This document shows, in pieces, positions 47,964 through 60,404 of a DNA stretch of 64,000 nt. How positions within the stretch are numbered: the first letter of the stretch is position 1; every line of letters starts with the position of its first letter. Under the pieces are notes generated by a model that did not search any database, had not been told where the DNA came from, and worked only from the letters and a program-made list of their open reading frames with translations. Source of the stretch: Gibbula magus (lineage: Eukaryota; Mollusca; Gastropoda; Trochida; Trochidae). Location: positions 16,207,530 to 16,271,529 of the forward strand of contig OW388302.1 of NCBI GenBank assembly GCA_936450465.1, in the 5' to 3' direction. A program made the position numbers and the translations under genes.

Positions 47964-48247
47964 GAGGTGAGGTGAGTTGGGGTTTAACGCCACTTTGAAG
48001 AGGTTTTCACTCATATCACGGCTGGTAGTGTTATTGCAGGGAGAAATCCTGCAACGCCATGGTGGCTGTGTGTTGCGGTGAAACCTGAGAGCATCGACTG
48101 GAAAAGGCGAACTATGTGATACTGTGCATTGTACCCACACCTTACTGGATGTAAACTGTGCACTACAGCAGACAAAGTTTCAGAGCCCCTGGCGGGATTC
48201 GAAGCCTTGACCAGAAGCCGAACTAACTACTAACGACTGTCCTCCCC
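47964..48247 (-). mobile_element. tRNA-derived SINE, copy 2
   Basis: Same family as 14757-15070. On the minus strand a degenerate head (GGGGAGGACAGTCGTTAGTA) precedes a B-box-like GGCTTCGAATCCCGCC. The shared body with GGTTTCACCGCAACACACAG follows, then AAAGTGGCGTTAAACCCCAA and an ACTCACCTCACCTC tail. The minus-strand ORF 47760-48140 starts inside the SINE and is spurious. Target duplications were not identified. Confidence 0.75.
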
Positions 48248-48249
48248 AA

Positions 48250-49370
48250 AATAATTTTTTTTAAGTAGTTTTATATTTGCGAGCACTGGTCGTTAAGGAA
48301 TATTTTCCCTGATTGGTGTCGTTTTGGAATGTAAATGTAAAATAAAATGTGTATGTAACTAAAACAATATATAACATCACTGGTGATGTTGGTACATTTT
48401 ATACCTTGTCATCCCATTATTGCTACAACCATGGGTGATCTACACAACACAAATACCTTTGTTAATTAATATCATTGTGAAAGACACACATGGGGTTCTG
48501 TCCTTCACTGATAGCTGTAATTCTTAGGTAAGACATAAATAACAACAATTAAAACAACTGACTTTCGTTAAGAAATAAAGGGGGGTGAATAAATTATTTA
48601 TTTACCCAGAAATGTTTGCATTCGTCCAAAATGTTTGTTTTCTTTTACCAATGTTTATTAATTTAATATTTGAGAGGTATAAACAACTTTGACAGTTAAT
48701 ATATTTAACTTTCCTTTTGCAAATAAAATTCAACCGTGCAATGTGCAGATGGATCTATTGCTGACAAACATATGTGTCTTTATCTGTATTTCTTTGAAAT
48801 GGTACAAACTGGTATAATATGGTACATTATGTCTTGTTCTAAACAAATGTGAAATAACACATTTCCTTGTTATGTCGGAACTATCGATTAGTAGAAATGG
48901 AGATTTGATTTTTAGTTGACTGTTGAAAGGATATGTCCATTTAAGGTTATTACAGCTTATTCTTTTCATCCATTTCAATTTTTGTGACGATATGATTTTT
49001 CTAATATAAGGCGTTTTTACACCCCTCAAATTGGTTAATTATTTTGACGTCATACCATGGCAAAGGTATTCGCACAAACGACGGCATAGCATAGAAGAAG
49101 GGGAAAAGTACGACCCATTAGCCATAAACATTTATGTACTTGAAACTAATTCATATTGAGAGTAATTTGGGATATCCTAGGGTAAACACATGTTAGAAAA
49201 TGACAATGATACCTGTCAAATTTGAGTAAGGTACGACTATTAAGAGTAACCCAAAAAAATCAAATTAGCAGCTTAGCATTGAAATGCTATTAAAGACATT
49301 ATTCTTAAATACATTTTTTCATTATAATCGTATATGTATTTATGAAAAAGTATGCCTGTAATACCATATC
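48250..49370. other. unassigned DNA
   Basis: No gene recognised. A CRE palindrome lies at 49045-49052. Confidence 0.3.
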
Positions 49371-49371
49371 C

Positions 49372-49945
49372 ATGCTAAACTGTGTGTTTCTAGGATCTAT
49401 CCATAGTTGGGATAGCTAAACTTTAGACTAGCGGGTATCAAACTTCATTTATTTTAATAGTGCAATGTTAAATGTATGTGTTTTAACATCTAAGCACTTA
49501 ATTTATTTAATAGTTTACGTATTTCAGAACAATAATGTCTTTACTAGCATGTCCATGCTAAACTGTGTGTTTCTGGGACCTATCCATAGTTGGGATAGCT
49601 TAACTTTAGACTAGCCGGTATCAAACTGCATTTATTTCAATAGAGTTATGTTAAAAGTAGGTGATTTAACATCTAAGCACTTCATTTATGATAATAGTTT
49701 ATGTAATCAAGAAAACTAATGTCTTTAATAGCATTTCCATGCCAAACTGTGTGTATCTGGGATCTATCCATAGTCGGGATAGCTAAACTTTAGACTAAAT
49801 AGTATCAAACTTCATTTATTTAAATAGTGTAATGCTAAATGTATGTGTTTTAACATCTAAGCACTTAATTGTTGATAATAGTTTATGTTTTAAAGAAAAT
49901 AATGTTTTTAATATCATGTCAATGCTAAACTGTGTATTTCTGGAT
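49372..49945. repeat. 183 bp tandem repeat, 3 full copies
   Basis: Units begin ATGCTAAACTGTGTGTTTCT at 49372, 49555, 49739 and 49922 (last cut off after about 24 bp), spacing 183-184 bp. Each contains a hairpin CTATCC-ATAGTTG-GGATAG. Moderate divergence. It runs directly into the 13 bp minisatellite. Confidence 0.85.
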
Positions 49946-50562
49946 ATAGGTGAGTGACATATTTGAGTGAAATAGGTTAGTGAAATAGGTGAATTAGGTG
50001 AGTGAAATAGGTGAGTGAAATAGGTGAGTGAAATAGGTGAGTGAAATAGGTGAATTAGGTGAGTGAAATAGGTGAATTAGGTGAGTGAAATAGGTGAGTG
50101 AAATAGGTGAGTGAAAAAGGTGAATTAGGTGAGTGAAATAGGTGAGTGAAATAGGTTAGTGAACTAGGTGAGTGAAATAGGTGAGTGAAATAGGTGAGTG
50201 AAATAGGTGAGTGAAATAGGTGAGTGAAAAAGGTGAATTAGGTGAGTGAAATAGGTGAGTGAAATAGGTGAATTAGGTGAGTGAAATAGGTGAGTGAAAA
50301 AGGTGAATTAGGTGAGTGAAAAAGGTGAGTGAAATAGGTGAGTGAAATAGGTGAGTGAAATAGGTGAGTGAAATAGGTGAGTGAAATAGGTGAGTGAAAT
50401 AGGTTACTGAAGTAGATGAGCGAAATATTTGAGTGAAATAGATGAGTGAAATAGATGAGTGAAATAATTGAGTGAAATAGATGAGTGAAATAGATGAGTG
50501 AAATAGATGAGTGAAATAGATGAGTGAAATAGATGAGTGAAATAGGTGTGTGAAATAGGTGT
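49946..50562. repeat. 13/9 bp minisatellite (GTGAAATAGGTGA type)
   Basis: About 47 units, mostly the 13-mer TGAGTGAAATAGG, interspersed with 9 bp TGAATTAGG units. After about 50400 it shifts to a TAGATGAGTGAAA variant. The 112-codon minus-strand ORF is the repeat read in a stop-free frame and is not a gene. Confidence 0.92.
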
Positions 50563-50579
50563 TGTATTATAGACAAACG

Positions 50580-52490
50580 CCATTTTTTAAAATCTTAATG
50601 TGTTCGTTGCCCCCAAAAACCTAGGGGTAGACACCAAGGTCATCACATTCGAGTTTATGATTACAGAGTTTTGATCATTAAGACGTGTTGGCGGCCATCT
50701 TGGACGTCATCTTGAAAAAAATACTTTTCCGGGGGTCCAACTATGGTAAACTTTTAGTATGTTCTAAAATACACTAAACCCTACCAGAATCAGTTGAAAA
50801 ACCTTTTGTAGCAATTTTTTGGGGGTTGAGTGTTTTTTCCATATATCGACCCAACTAGTGATGGTTCTGAATTTTTACCCAAAACAACTATTGTTCGAGG
50901 AGAAAAACTACACAACAAGCCATAGAATTAATTCATTGTTATACCAAGTTGACATTCACACCAAATCATATTTTATCATGCATGATGAGAAGCTTGCTAG
51001 ACATTTGAACAGTCTTTTTTTGACAATGATAAAGAAAGCATACTTTCATAGGATCTGTGAATACAATGTTCATTTCAATCTGTTAATCAAACAATACTAT
51101 GCTTGAGTTAAATAAGCCAATCCCATAAATACTGACTCAATAAAGTGTGTTCATTGAGGCAATTTTATTAAATTTGACAATTCATGATTTTATAGGCTTA
51201 AAGGTTTATACAACGACTGACTTTTGTCAAAGAAATATGTTAGTAAATAGAGATTATTACCCGAGGAGTGTGTCATATGACTTTTACGCAACGAGTGTGA
51301 ATTTTTGTATTGCCTGAGCGAGAGTGCGGGTTATACAAAAATGTGCAGGAGTTTCATTAAAGTGTTCTACGGCCTTTAAACAACCGCGAAATTATGACTC
51401 TTTTACTTTATCAATAATCAATTAATTTGATTTATTTGCAATAATTATTCGGTTTATCTTAGCTGCAAATGCAGCAGATGCCCGGCGTCAGTAGTCATAG
51501 GGGTCGGGTTTGTACTTTTGTGAGGGTAGGTCAGATCGACTAATAGAGGAGGGACGGGTTGTCGAGGTGTCAAGGAACCGAGGGCACAATTATATGTAAA
51601 ACATTCTGCAAAGATTGGACTGGTTGTATCACGTATATGGTTTGCGGCATATAGATGAACTGTACATGTTATTTTGAGCAGTTGTTAGATTATTGCAGAA
51701 ATGTTGATATATAGACGATCATTTGATCCATTTTCTTTAATTTGTTTATGTTTAGTGATGTTGGTCCCATGCACTGACAATTATTGCTACGAAGTATGCT
51801 TTATCTGATTTTGAAGAAAGCCCAATTGAGTAACCATTGAAGGTGAGTAAATTGACGTTCATGTCAGAGGATCCAACATACTTGATGTCGGGGGAAACTG
51901 AATGTATGTCAATTTCAAATCCATCGTTTTACTCCCAACATAAGGTCTGAGATATATTTTGAACGCACGGATTTCACGAGCGGCATATGCACGTTCTGCA
52001 CGGGCTACAAGTACACTTGACGCCTGTGGTGTTCATTTCAAGGGCACTTAACAGGTAGAACACTTTTAGAAATAAATGTCATAATATGTTTGTCACCTGA
52101 TTATGGTTGAAACTTGAAAAATAAACTAAAAGTTTAAATTGTAATTACTAGATGGTGTTACAGTCATGTAGGTTTTTGAAATCAGGGATTTTGGTGGCAT
52201 TCGTATAATTTTATTTGTTTGTAAATCAGACAGTTTGGGTTGAAACATGGAGAGTAGTACTTTGTGTTTAAATTCTATCTGTTGTAATCATTTTCATTAT
52301 GTTGCAATTGGTTAGCTTATGTTGCAATCGTACATTTTTTGTTGCAATCAGATACAGGCGAAGTGAAGTAATAAAGTTGTGGTAAAATATGTTTTTGATT
52401 GTTTATAGAACTAAATTAATATTCAAAGTGATCAGTTTGTGTGATTTCCGTCACGAAATAAAAGAAGCCACATAACGAATCTTAAAGTTA
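50580..52490. other. unassigned DNA
   Basis: No gene supported. An ORF at 50819-51106 (+, non-ATG start in frame) shows no domain or splice context. The stretch 51260-51400 is CpG-richer (CGAGGAGTG, CAACGAGTGTGAA) and may be a dispersed repeat fragment. Confidence 0.3.
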
Positions 52491-52491
52491 C

Positions 52492-52810
52492 AAAATAAAC
52501 TATAGTTACATTATTACAGATTTCCTAAAAGCAAAAGCTTCCTTAATATGCTTGAGTGCTGCTTAACAGCTTATCGTAATATTTAGTTGACATGTTACCC
52601 TGCCTACAAGATGGCAAAACAAATATTTAGTATTGTCTAAGATCAGGTGCTAAGCTCCGCCCATAAAATAAACTACAGTCACATTATTACAGATGACATA
52701 ACACATTTCCTAAAAGCAAGAGCTTCCCTAAGTTACTTGAGAGACACTGACTGCACGTGCATAGTATTTAGTTGACATGCTACCTTGCCTACAGGATAGT
52801 AAGTCCAATT
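52492..52810. repeat. 173 bp tandem duplication
   Basis: Two units start AAAATAAACTA at 52492 and 52665. They share ACATTATTACAGAT, TTTCCTAAAAGCA-AGCTTCC, ATTTAGTTGACATG-TACC and TGCCTACA-GAT. Diverged, with a GACATAACAC insertion in unit 2. Non-coding. Confidence 0.75.
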
Positions 52811-52814
52811 GAGT

Positions 52815-53285
52815 CATATGCCGAACGTTCAAACATAAAGTGAATGTTAGTTTCTATCAGACTGCAGTCAAACATTTTTACATATTTTATTGACATTTAC
52901 AACACGTATATTACATCTCAAGGGAAGTGCAAATGATCGTAAGCAGATTATTGCTATATTATTAATAGATGTGACATAGTATTCAGCAATTAATAACGAT
53001 TTAACTTCCTAGAAATATCTAGGAAGAACAGATTCCTTTATGTTATCAATAATTCATTGATTATCACAATCAATAATAATATTCTTAAAGCGTGAACTAA
53101 AATAGGAAACATCACCAACTGCCTGACTGTACAACACAAATCCAAAACCTTAAGAACATATAGTTAACCGAACCAAAATCACTCTTCCAACTGAATCAAG
53201 CTCAACAGTTAACACCAATTACTAATACACCTTACGTAACAATCCACATAAATATTAGTTCTACCACAATCTGCTTAACTACCAT
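52815..53285. other. unassigned DNA
   Basis: Nothing recognised. Confidence 0.3.
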
Positions 53286-53286
53286 T

Positions 53287-53968
53287 ACTAGAGACATGTT
53301 TTCCATTTTGTTAAGCAACATTCCAAGTGGATGCTGTTGACTGTTGTGACGTAGTCGTTGGATGTGTTGATGGTATCTCGGCATGTTGATAAGCAACATT
53401 CCCAGTGGATGCTATTGACTGTTGTGATGTAGTCGTTGGATGTGTTGATGATATCTCGGCATGTTGATAAGCAACATTCCCAGTGGATGTTGGTACTTCT
53501 GGTTCTCTTCCCACGACACTTATAACCTTGATACACAAGGCTTCTCCCACCACGGTTGTTGGGAAGGAATACAATGTCCACCTGTGCATTTACCATTTTT
53601 TAAGAAATGAGTTTTAAATTGCCATTTTGGCAATGAATGATTTTAAAATAAGCTTTCTTATTTATCAGTGTCGACAGTGATCTCTTATCAGGAGTTAATG
53701 AACTAACACAAATAAGCACTCATCAATATTTTGAGTGAACGTGCCGTGGTTGTGCACACATTTCAGTAGTTGAAAATTTTTTGCAGGACATTACTTACGC
53801 ATTTGATACGGCGCCCGTGTTTGTATAAACATTGTTGAACTTCATCCAGACTAATCCCTGGTTGCCTCGTGGCAAAATAGGAACAAATCGAGCTATAATA
53901 TGTTGGAGAATCATTCTGAAGAGAAGAATACCAATTTTGGTATGGACATTGTCTGACACGTTGACTAA
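53287..53968 (-). CDS. FLYWCH-like zinc-finger protein, two candidate exons
   Basis: Exon A (53968 to 53799) follows a TTTTAG acceptor, reads QRVRQCPYQNWYSSLQ through ATRQPGISLDEVQQCLYKHG to RRIKC, and ends at TGC|GTAAGT, a consensus donor. Exon B (about 53582 to 53287) can start after GCACAG in the same phase. It reads VDIVFLPNNRGGRSLVYQGY then KCRGKRTRSTNIHWECC, the F-L-Y-W-C pattern of FLYWCH/WRKY-GCM1 zinc fingers. FLYWCH fingers bind DNA and occur in chromatin proteins and Mutator-like transposases. The finger is odd: KC replaces the usual KY, and the W-C-C part is duplicated by a 78 bp (26-codon) in-frame tandem repeat, leaving no clean final histidine. The frame stops after KTCL. Upstream exons were not found. 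It could be a real gene fragment or a decayed transposase gene. Confidence 0.45.
53330..53510 (-). repeat. 78 bp tandem repeat inside the FLYWCH-like exon
   Basis: About 2.3 copies of a 78 bp unit containing CCACTGGGAATGTTGC, CATGCCGAGATA and CAACACATCCAACGACTAC. The unit is a multiple of three and stop-free in two frames, so two overlapping minus-strand ORFs exist. Only one shows the FLYWCH pattern. Confidence 0.8.
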
Positions 53969-53969
53969 A

Positions 53970-54455
53970 ACATGTACAAACTTATCTTGATCCCCAACTG
54001 TTTGTTTGCTTCCATGCTGACATAGTAATTACGAGTTGAACTATCTAAATTTCCGACATCTTACTTTTATATGACAACCCCTTATTACTCTGTCACTATG
54101 TCGGCTTGGTACACAGATTGTGTACATGTACGTCACATACGGTACATTAGGAAAATTGCTTCTTTCGTTATCCAATCAACGAGTATTTCGCTGTAAGAAA
54201 GACAAACTTGCTTAATTTCAACGTTAATAACGCATGCTTACAAGGCAGTAGAGATATCGATTATTTTGAGATGGATGGTTACAATAGAAGAAGTTTGATT
54301 TGACAAATGAGATGATTTGAAAACCCGATGTAAACAACTCATTCCAAATATGGTCATCAATTGACAGCAGTCATTGCCACTTAGCAACCACGATCCCGGC
54401 TAAACTGTTCCGCAATGACTGGTTGTCAACTTTTGATTCATTCAGCGTTCCACTT
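53970..54455. other. unassigned DNA
   Basis: No further exon for the minus-strand gene was recognised. TATATATAC at about 54456 could be a TATA-like element for the block to the right. Confidence 0.3.
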
Positions 54456-54459
54456 ATAT

Positions 54460-55345
54460 ATACAAATGGGTTCGAATCTCACACTGGGTTCTGGACTTAA
54501 CCGACAAAGCTGTTGCAGTTAGTGTTATTCCAAATAGAGCAATGTTACATACGTTCGTTATGATTTAAACATATATATTTCAAATAACTACATGTCAACT
54601 GCCAAACAAGCACAATATTGTATACACATCATGTCAGTATATGTGCACTATCTACCTGGGCTGTTCGTCTCACATTTCTTATACTGTATATCGACAAAGC
54701 CATAGTTTATATCTCTCCTGTAAATTAATACTTAAAGCAAACACGACTCTCTACCTCTTACAGCGACAATGCAGGTCTTGCATTTTTTTCACACTGAGTT
54801 GTTTGCTTTCATGTTGTTTATTCAAGGGGTGCGGTCTATGCGCCATGTTGTTTCTGTCCAAGTAGAAATACAGCGTCTACAATACAGTGTCCAGTCTTGA
54901 AACAGGTAACATAATAATTACCTATTAGTGTACAGAGATTGAAATATTAAGTTCGCTTCTTTGAAATGTTATGAATGTGCTAATGGAATATAATGGAAAA
55001 CTAATTCAGTTAAAATTGGATAGGTTGGGATATTGCTTAAATATTATGGTAACATAATTTGAATACACGTTAATTTCATTTCAGTTTTGAAAGGTATTGT
55101 TCATTTATAATAAGTAGAAAGTTAAAGTTGTTTATTCAGAAACAGGCAATAAAACACACACTTATGAAACGACCGTTAAGTCGAACATGAAGTAATTTGC
55201 TCTTTTGATGATAATGATTTCTAGGATAATTATAATATGGATATTCATATTGGGTACTTTCCATCGAAGCTGTCTGTTTAAGCCGCTACCAACATTATTG
55301 CCCTGGTCCAACCAAGCTTACATCACTGTAAGGTCATCTCAAACA
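54460..55345 (+). repeat. paralogous block 1 (partner 60405-61200)
   Basis: Collinear with 60405-61200. Shared features: AAATGGG-TCGAATC, GACTTAA-like and TGTTGCAG-AG-GTTAT, TCTCACATTTCT-A-ACTG, CACTGAGTT-GTTT, ATGCG-CATGTTG, GTAGAAATAC, CTTG--ACAG|GTAA, TTTGAAATGTTATGAATGT and CTACCAACATTAT. A conserved splice-donor-like CAG|GTAAC ends at 54905/54906. Each copy could be the promoter and first exon of a duplicated gene, but no coding sequence was confirmed. Confidence 0.55.
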
Positions 55346-55684
55346 CAATCTTTACCCATTTTCACTGTTACCTGAGAATATTTCATTTGAATAACCTCTG
55401 CCTGGAGAGAATTTAACAGAGGTAAATAAATTATCATTAATAATGTATTATAATATATAATGTAGTATAACACAATACCGTTGAAACATACTATTGAGGG
55501 TAACTATTGACAATATATTTTTCAAAAGAAAATTAAATCAATGACAAGTAAAGCAATTCTTCGGAATTATACGTGAGGAAAGTGAGAATACATTATTGAT
55601 CAACATAATGAATATTCTATCAACTTATGTATTGTATATGAAACCCTCTGTAATATGTTTCAACAGGATTGTGTTATGATAATA
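55346..55684. other. unassigned DNA
   Basis: AT-rich; nothing recognised. Confidence 0.3.
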
Positions 55685-56030
55685 ACATTTATCATTCAAA
55701 ACTGTGTTCAACAGGAGATATCGTTTGTTTGAGATCAAGTGATATATCTCCTTGGAGATATCGTTTTGGAAGTACATTTTAGCAATGCCCTGTCGACGTC
55801 ATGACATCACAATGCTTTTACATCATCGAATACTGATATCAGAATACTATGACGTCATAAACATGATGACGTGACAATGCTATGACATCCCCGCATTGGA
55901 GGTCAAATGGCAGAGGTGTGCTCAGAGATTGAAATGTAATGAGAATTATTTTGGATGATAAATAGAATATCATATTCGTGTCTTCTGCTATCAAATATAC
56001 CAACACTCGTTGATAAAAATAAAAACTTCC
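55685..56030. repeat. diverged duplicate of 5605-5880
   Basis: Shares AAAACTGTGTTCAACAGGAG, ATGACGTCATAAACATG (CRE at 55850-55857) and ACTC-TTGATAAAA-TAAA with 5605-5880. It also has a local repeat GGAGATATCGTTT (twice) and several ATGAC-TCAC words. No coding frame is conserved. Confidence 0.5.
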
Positions 56031-56034
56031 TCAG

Positions 56035-56455
56035 TAAGCCTCGGATATTTGTATCAGAAGACAGTTGGTGAGATAAACCTAAATGTCCCTTCGAATTTCC
56101 AATAAAAAAAACCCCAGGTAGAACCGCCCCTTTAACTCTGCTGCAATAAGTGGGTAGCTTCACTCGTTGGTAATACGTTCTGATCAAGTGATTTTATGTC
56201 AAGTACTGAAAGGCCACAGGCCTGTAGTACAATACAATGTCAATGATTATATGTACACGCACATGTAATGCAATGAAGATGATATTCAACAATTAGGTAT
56301 AACTTATATTATGTGTAGAAATATATTCTGTTCTGAATACCATAGCATGGTAAACAAACATAACCAGATTTTGAATAATTTCAATGTTTGTGTTATTTAA
56401 CAAGTCTACACATTTATAAAGGTTCGGATGGACATAGAAATAGTTTTTAAAATAC
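56035..56455. other. unassigned DNA
   Basis: No gene recognised. Confidence 0.3.
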
Positions 56456-56459
56456 AACT

Positions 56460-58620
56460 TCCTCAGTGAATTATAAATATGGCAAATTAAAACGAAATGA
56501 TCTTCATCTTCATTTGATTATTATTACAAAGTCTGTATATTCGATTTACTCTTTGGAATGATTTGAATCTTCCACTTTCGATATATAAATCATGTGATGA
56601 ACATCTTAATTAATCTACTTAACGCTATCCAGAACATTTTTACATTTATACATGAAAGATAAATTTCGGATTCTAGAGTACATTTAAACATCCTATAATA
56701 CAGACACTTACTAGAAAGGGATATGTTTTCAGTCCATTCTTGTAAATAAATATCTTTTAATCTCCTCATTACTTGACAAATAAAGTCATCGGTTGAATCA
56801 ACATACTGGTCTATCCGCACACAACCAAAACCCTCTGTGAATAAGAAACTTCTTACAGACGTAACCCAATTTTTGTGACAATTCTTATCATATAACATCA
56901 TCATATTGTAACATTTCTTTGGTAGACGATATGAAGGCATTTTCAATAAACTTGAACCAATATGTTATGGCTTTAATACTTGTGAATAGGTGCATTGGGT
57001 ATCTACCACATTCTCCTTAAACCACTGTGTTCGTAGTGTTGTTTTTCACTCCACGATATGTTTACATGCTTTCAATTGTACTCTTTCAATATCTACGTAA
57101 TACTTAAACCCCCAGATGTCAGCCCCTTATGTTAAAATCAGTTTAATTTTTGCATCAAGTATCTTAAAGTATACACTAATATCAATGTCAACGAGAACAT
57201 TTAACTGTTTGATACCAATCATTACCTTTTGTTCTTGTAGGCAAGCATAAATAACATGCATTGTCCAAGATAAACAACTATTGAAGAACAATGCCAAATA
57301 TTTGTACGAAACTAATAGTATAAGTTATACAGTCTAATTATTTGCTTTAATAACACCATTTCTCATTTTTTTATGAACGTCCTCCTTTCTGAAACACTAT
57401 AATTTTGGTTTTGCTTCTATGTATTTACAGTGAATTTGTAATCGTCCCAATAAATCTCTAGTTTATTTATAAGTCTTGTAAACCTGCTATGGTATTAGTG
57501 AATAACATGATATCGTCTGCAAAAAGCAACAGACAAATAGAAGTGTAACTGTACTCCATACTCAGAATTGCTTTCAATTTGGGTTGCTAATTCATTTATG
57601 ATGAATGAAAATAAAAATGGGCTCAGTATACATCCTTGTTTTACCCCAAGTTGTAGTTCAAACAGTCTGAGAATTCATTGTTATTTTTACACAATCTTTA
57701 ACATGTTTTTTTGTTATGGAGAAGGTTTTTTTTCATTTTCGGGCTAATGGTTATTAAAAAGAGACCGTACAATGTAACTTCTGTCTGTCAACTGAATCGA
57801 AAGCTTTTTCGAAATAATAGTGAGCAGAGAGTTTGCAACCTTTGGCATTGAGAAACTTTAATATCTAATCTCTAATACTCTGATAGCTCATCCCTACTTA
57901 TTGAAGACTCTAGTATACTGTCTGTTATCGCACAGTTATCACCGTCAGATGTCAATAAGTTTACTTTGTCTACAAAAGTGTTATTAGTGTTATTCTCATT
58001 CTCATGCTCAGTTTCAGTTTCAAAATTAAATAAGTTTCTAAAATGTCGATGCCATTCATCCATACTTAAATTGTTTATCGCTACAGTAGAATTGTTCAAT
58101 TTTTCATTTCAAGCCAAAACCGTTTTGGGTCTGATATGCTACTTTCTATGACAAGCTGTTTCTCTCTGAAGTAGGCGAGACGCTTCTGTTTACACACTAC
58201 ACTATACTATTGATTATATGACAATATTCTTAGAGTGATTCCTTATCCTTCGTTTTTCTAAATTTATTTAGTAGTTTACAACGTTTTATTTTAAGCTTCT
58301 CACATTCCTCATCATACCACATATTAGCTTTTATTCAGGGTTATTAATTGTTTCCCATAGTTTCTGCCGCTAAACATAGGGCGTAAGTTACATATTCAAT
58401 GCTTTCATCAATAAGCCAAATCAATTGACTTATCAAATAGGGACTCAACATGATCTGATAGGATATTCTCTTTAAATTGTTCAGCTTTATCGGTTTCCCA
58501 GAAAATTTTTAAAAGCATGTTTTGGTCTTCAATGAAACCGTTATCGGAATATGATCTGACGTTCTGGTATAAAGATGGTACATGAGGCTGTATTACCCAG
58601 AGTACATGCATCATTCACCA
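56460..58620 (-). pseudogene. LINE ORF2 remnant (pre-RT, RT and C-terminus)
   Basis: Read on the minus strand, pieces of one reverse-transcriptase ORF follow in order. A possible post-endonuclease part lies at 58614-58408. A basic W-YDEECEKLKIKRC segment lies near 58320. A pre-RT segment at 58099-57872 contains MDEWHRHFRNLFNF. The palm has LGVKQGCILSPFLFSFIINE (57650-57590) and a catalytic ADD (57509-57523). The C-terminal part at 56946-56590 contains RLPKKCYNMMMLYDKN, NWVTSVRSFLFTEGFG and a WTENISLSS-like segment. Frames change repeatedly with stops, so it is dead. The motif set is that of non-LTR elements with an APE endonuclease, which is largely missing here. It differs from the 39 and 42 kb LINEs (GVKQGC rather than GVPQGS). 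Confidence 0.85.
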
Positions 58621-58673
58621 ATGTATGTAGGATAAACTCACTTAAAAAATACATGATCTATTTCATTTGGTAT

Positions 58674-59335
58674 GATTTGAGTAAACTGTTGGAAGAGAAT
58701 GTTACAGTGATTAGGTGGGACAGTATACTTTGAGTAACCCATGTGGGAAGAGAATGTTACAGTGATTAGGTGGGACAGTATAATTTGAGTAACACATGTG
58801 GGAAGAGAATGTTACAGTTGTTACTTAGGAAAGTATAATTTCAGTAATATCTGACAGGAGTCAGTTGAGAAGATATAATATGAATAAGCTCTGTGGTCAG
58901 AATTGTAATACATTTTGCGTGGTAAGTTATAATTTGAGTTATCTGTTTGGAATAGAATGCTGCAGATGTTACGTAGGAAACTATGGTTGGAAAGAGTGTG
59001 TAACGGTGATTACGTGGGAAAGTATAATTTGAGTAACCTGTGTGGGATGACAATGCATCAGGAGTTACGTGGGAAGGGGATATGTTTCGAGTAACGTCTG
59101 TGTGGTTGAGAATGTAACATAAGCTTCGTGGGAAGATGTGGGTTGAGTAAGCTCAGCTGGAGGAAAATGTGACAGAGGTAACGGGGGAAGATATAATTTA
59201 GATTATCTCTTTGAGAAGAGAAAGTAAGAGATATTCGTTGGAAGTTATCATTTGAGTAATTTCTTTGAGACAGAATTTAACAGAAATTATTTAGGAAACT
59301 ATTTCCTGACTATCTCCTGTGAGAACATGAAGTTC
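58674..59335. repeat. diverged minisatellite of about 58 bp
   Basis: About eleven degenerate units with the pattern TTTGAGTAAC-TGTGTGGGAAGAG, AATGTTACAG-GATTA, GTGGGA-AGTATAA. The first two or three (58680-58830) are nearly identical; later ones diverge strongly. It abuts the 5' end of the LINE remnant. Confidence 0.7.
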
Positions 59336-59339
59336 TGCT

Positions 59340-60400
59340 CTGTTAACTGTTAAGTATGTTATAAGAGTTGAGCTTATGTGAGAAAGTATGACTTGTAGAG
59401 AGAAGTTACAGCCGCAATGATATCATGAGGCTGGATCAACCTGATTAACCTTACAACTGATAACAGTAGTTTCACATTCTGATTTCACCCAATGTCACAT
59501 GTCTGTTACCAACCACAGCGGTATTGCTGCTAGGGTGCTAAATTTTGAAACTTGTGACTGATTTAGGGTGCTAAATATACTACGTGCTATATATGGGTAT
59601 ATACAATTTAATATATACTATAAAACTGCCATCAATAGTTTACTTCTATTTAATACAAATACAGATCCATGTGTATGTATTGAGGTGGTGGCCATGTTGT
59701 AGTAACGTGGAGGGCTTACCTCTCTCGACTGGTATGGTACAAAGTTGGCACATCAGACCATGTTACCAGAGGGAGAAGTAAACAGTATACATGTATCTAT
59801 CTTACAGCATGTCAATAAAAAAAAACAAGCATATCTATGTAGTACACAGTCAATAACGGATACACTAGCTGCAGTTTGAACAACCTTATTAATGTAAAAC
59901 AAAATGGAGTCACCCGTCTCGACTGAAATGTTGTAAGTTGTGTAAATTGTAACGAACTGATAGGTCTACAAGTTGTTAAATGCTTGTAAAGAGTTTCTCT
60001 TAGTTTCATTGAGTGTGAAATGTTTAAAAATACAACAAATGTTTCAGACATAATGTTAGTAATTAATGAACCCTTAACTTTTGAACTGTCTAACATTTAA
60101 ACTCGGAAAATAAATATTGGAAACATATATTTTGTATTTACCGAAATTAAAATTGTCCATAGTCTCTTTTTCGATATTTAAAAATATGGTGATATTTTCA
60201 GAATAACTGCTTTTCAGAGTTTGAGTCTATTGTTGAACTTTGAGTGAGCAATGATAGATTTGTTTCCAAATAAAACAGCAAATGTTGGAGAAATATATAC
60301 CTGTACCTTATGTCCCTTGAGACTCAACAACCGAGATCTTGGCTAAAATGAGGTGCAACAAATATTTGTTATGTATTGTTTACATTCATAACCCAACTGA
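59340..60400. other. unassigned DNA
   Basis: No gene recognised; short ORFs lack support. Confidence 0.3.
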
Positions 60401-60404
60401 CATA

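Noticed and set aside
47760..48140. 126-codon minus-strand ORF
   Set aside because: Starts inside a SINE and runs out into flank; no domain.
50238..50576. 112-codon minus-strand ORF with FTHLFHS repeats
   Set aside because: Stop-free reading of the 13 bp minisatellite; no conserved start, domain or splice context.
50819..51106. 95-codon ORF
   Set aside because: No ATG at its start, no splice signal or domain recognised, and surrounding DNA is AT-rich.
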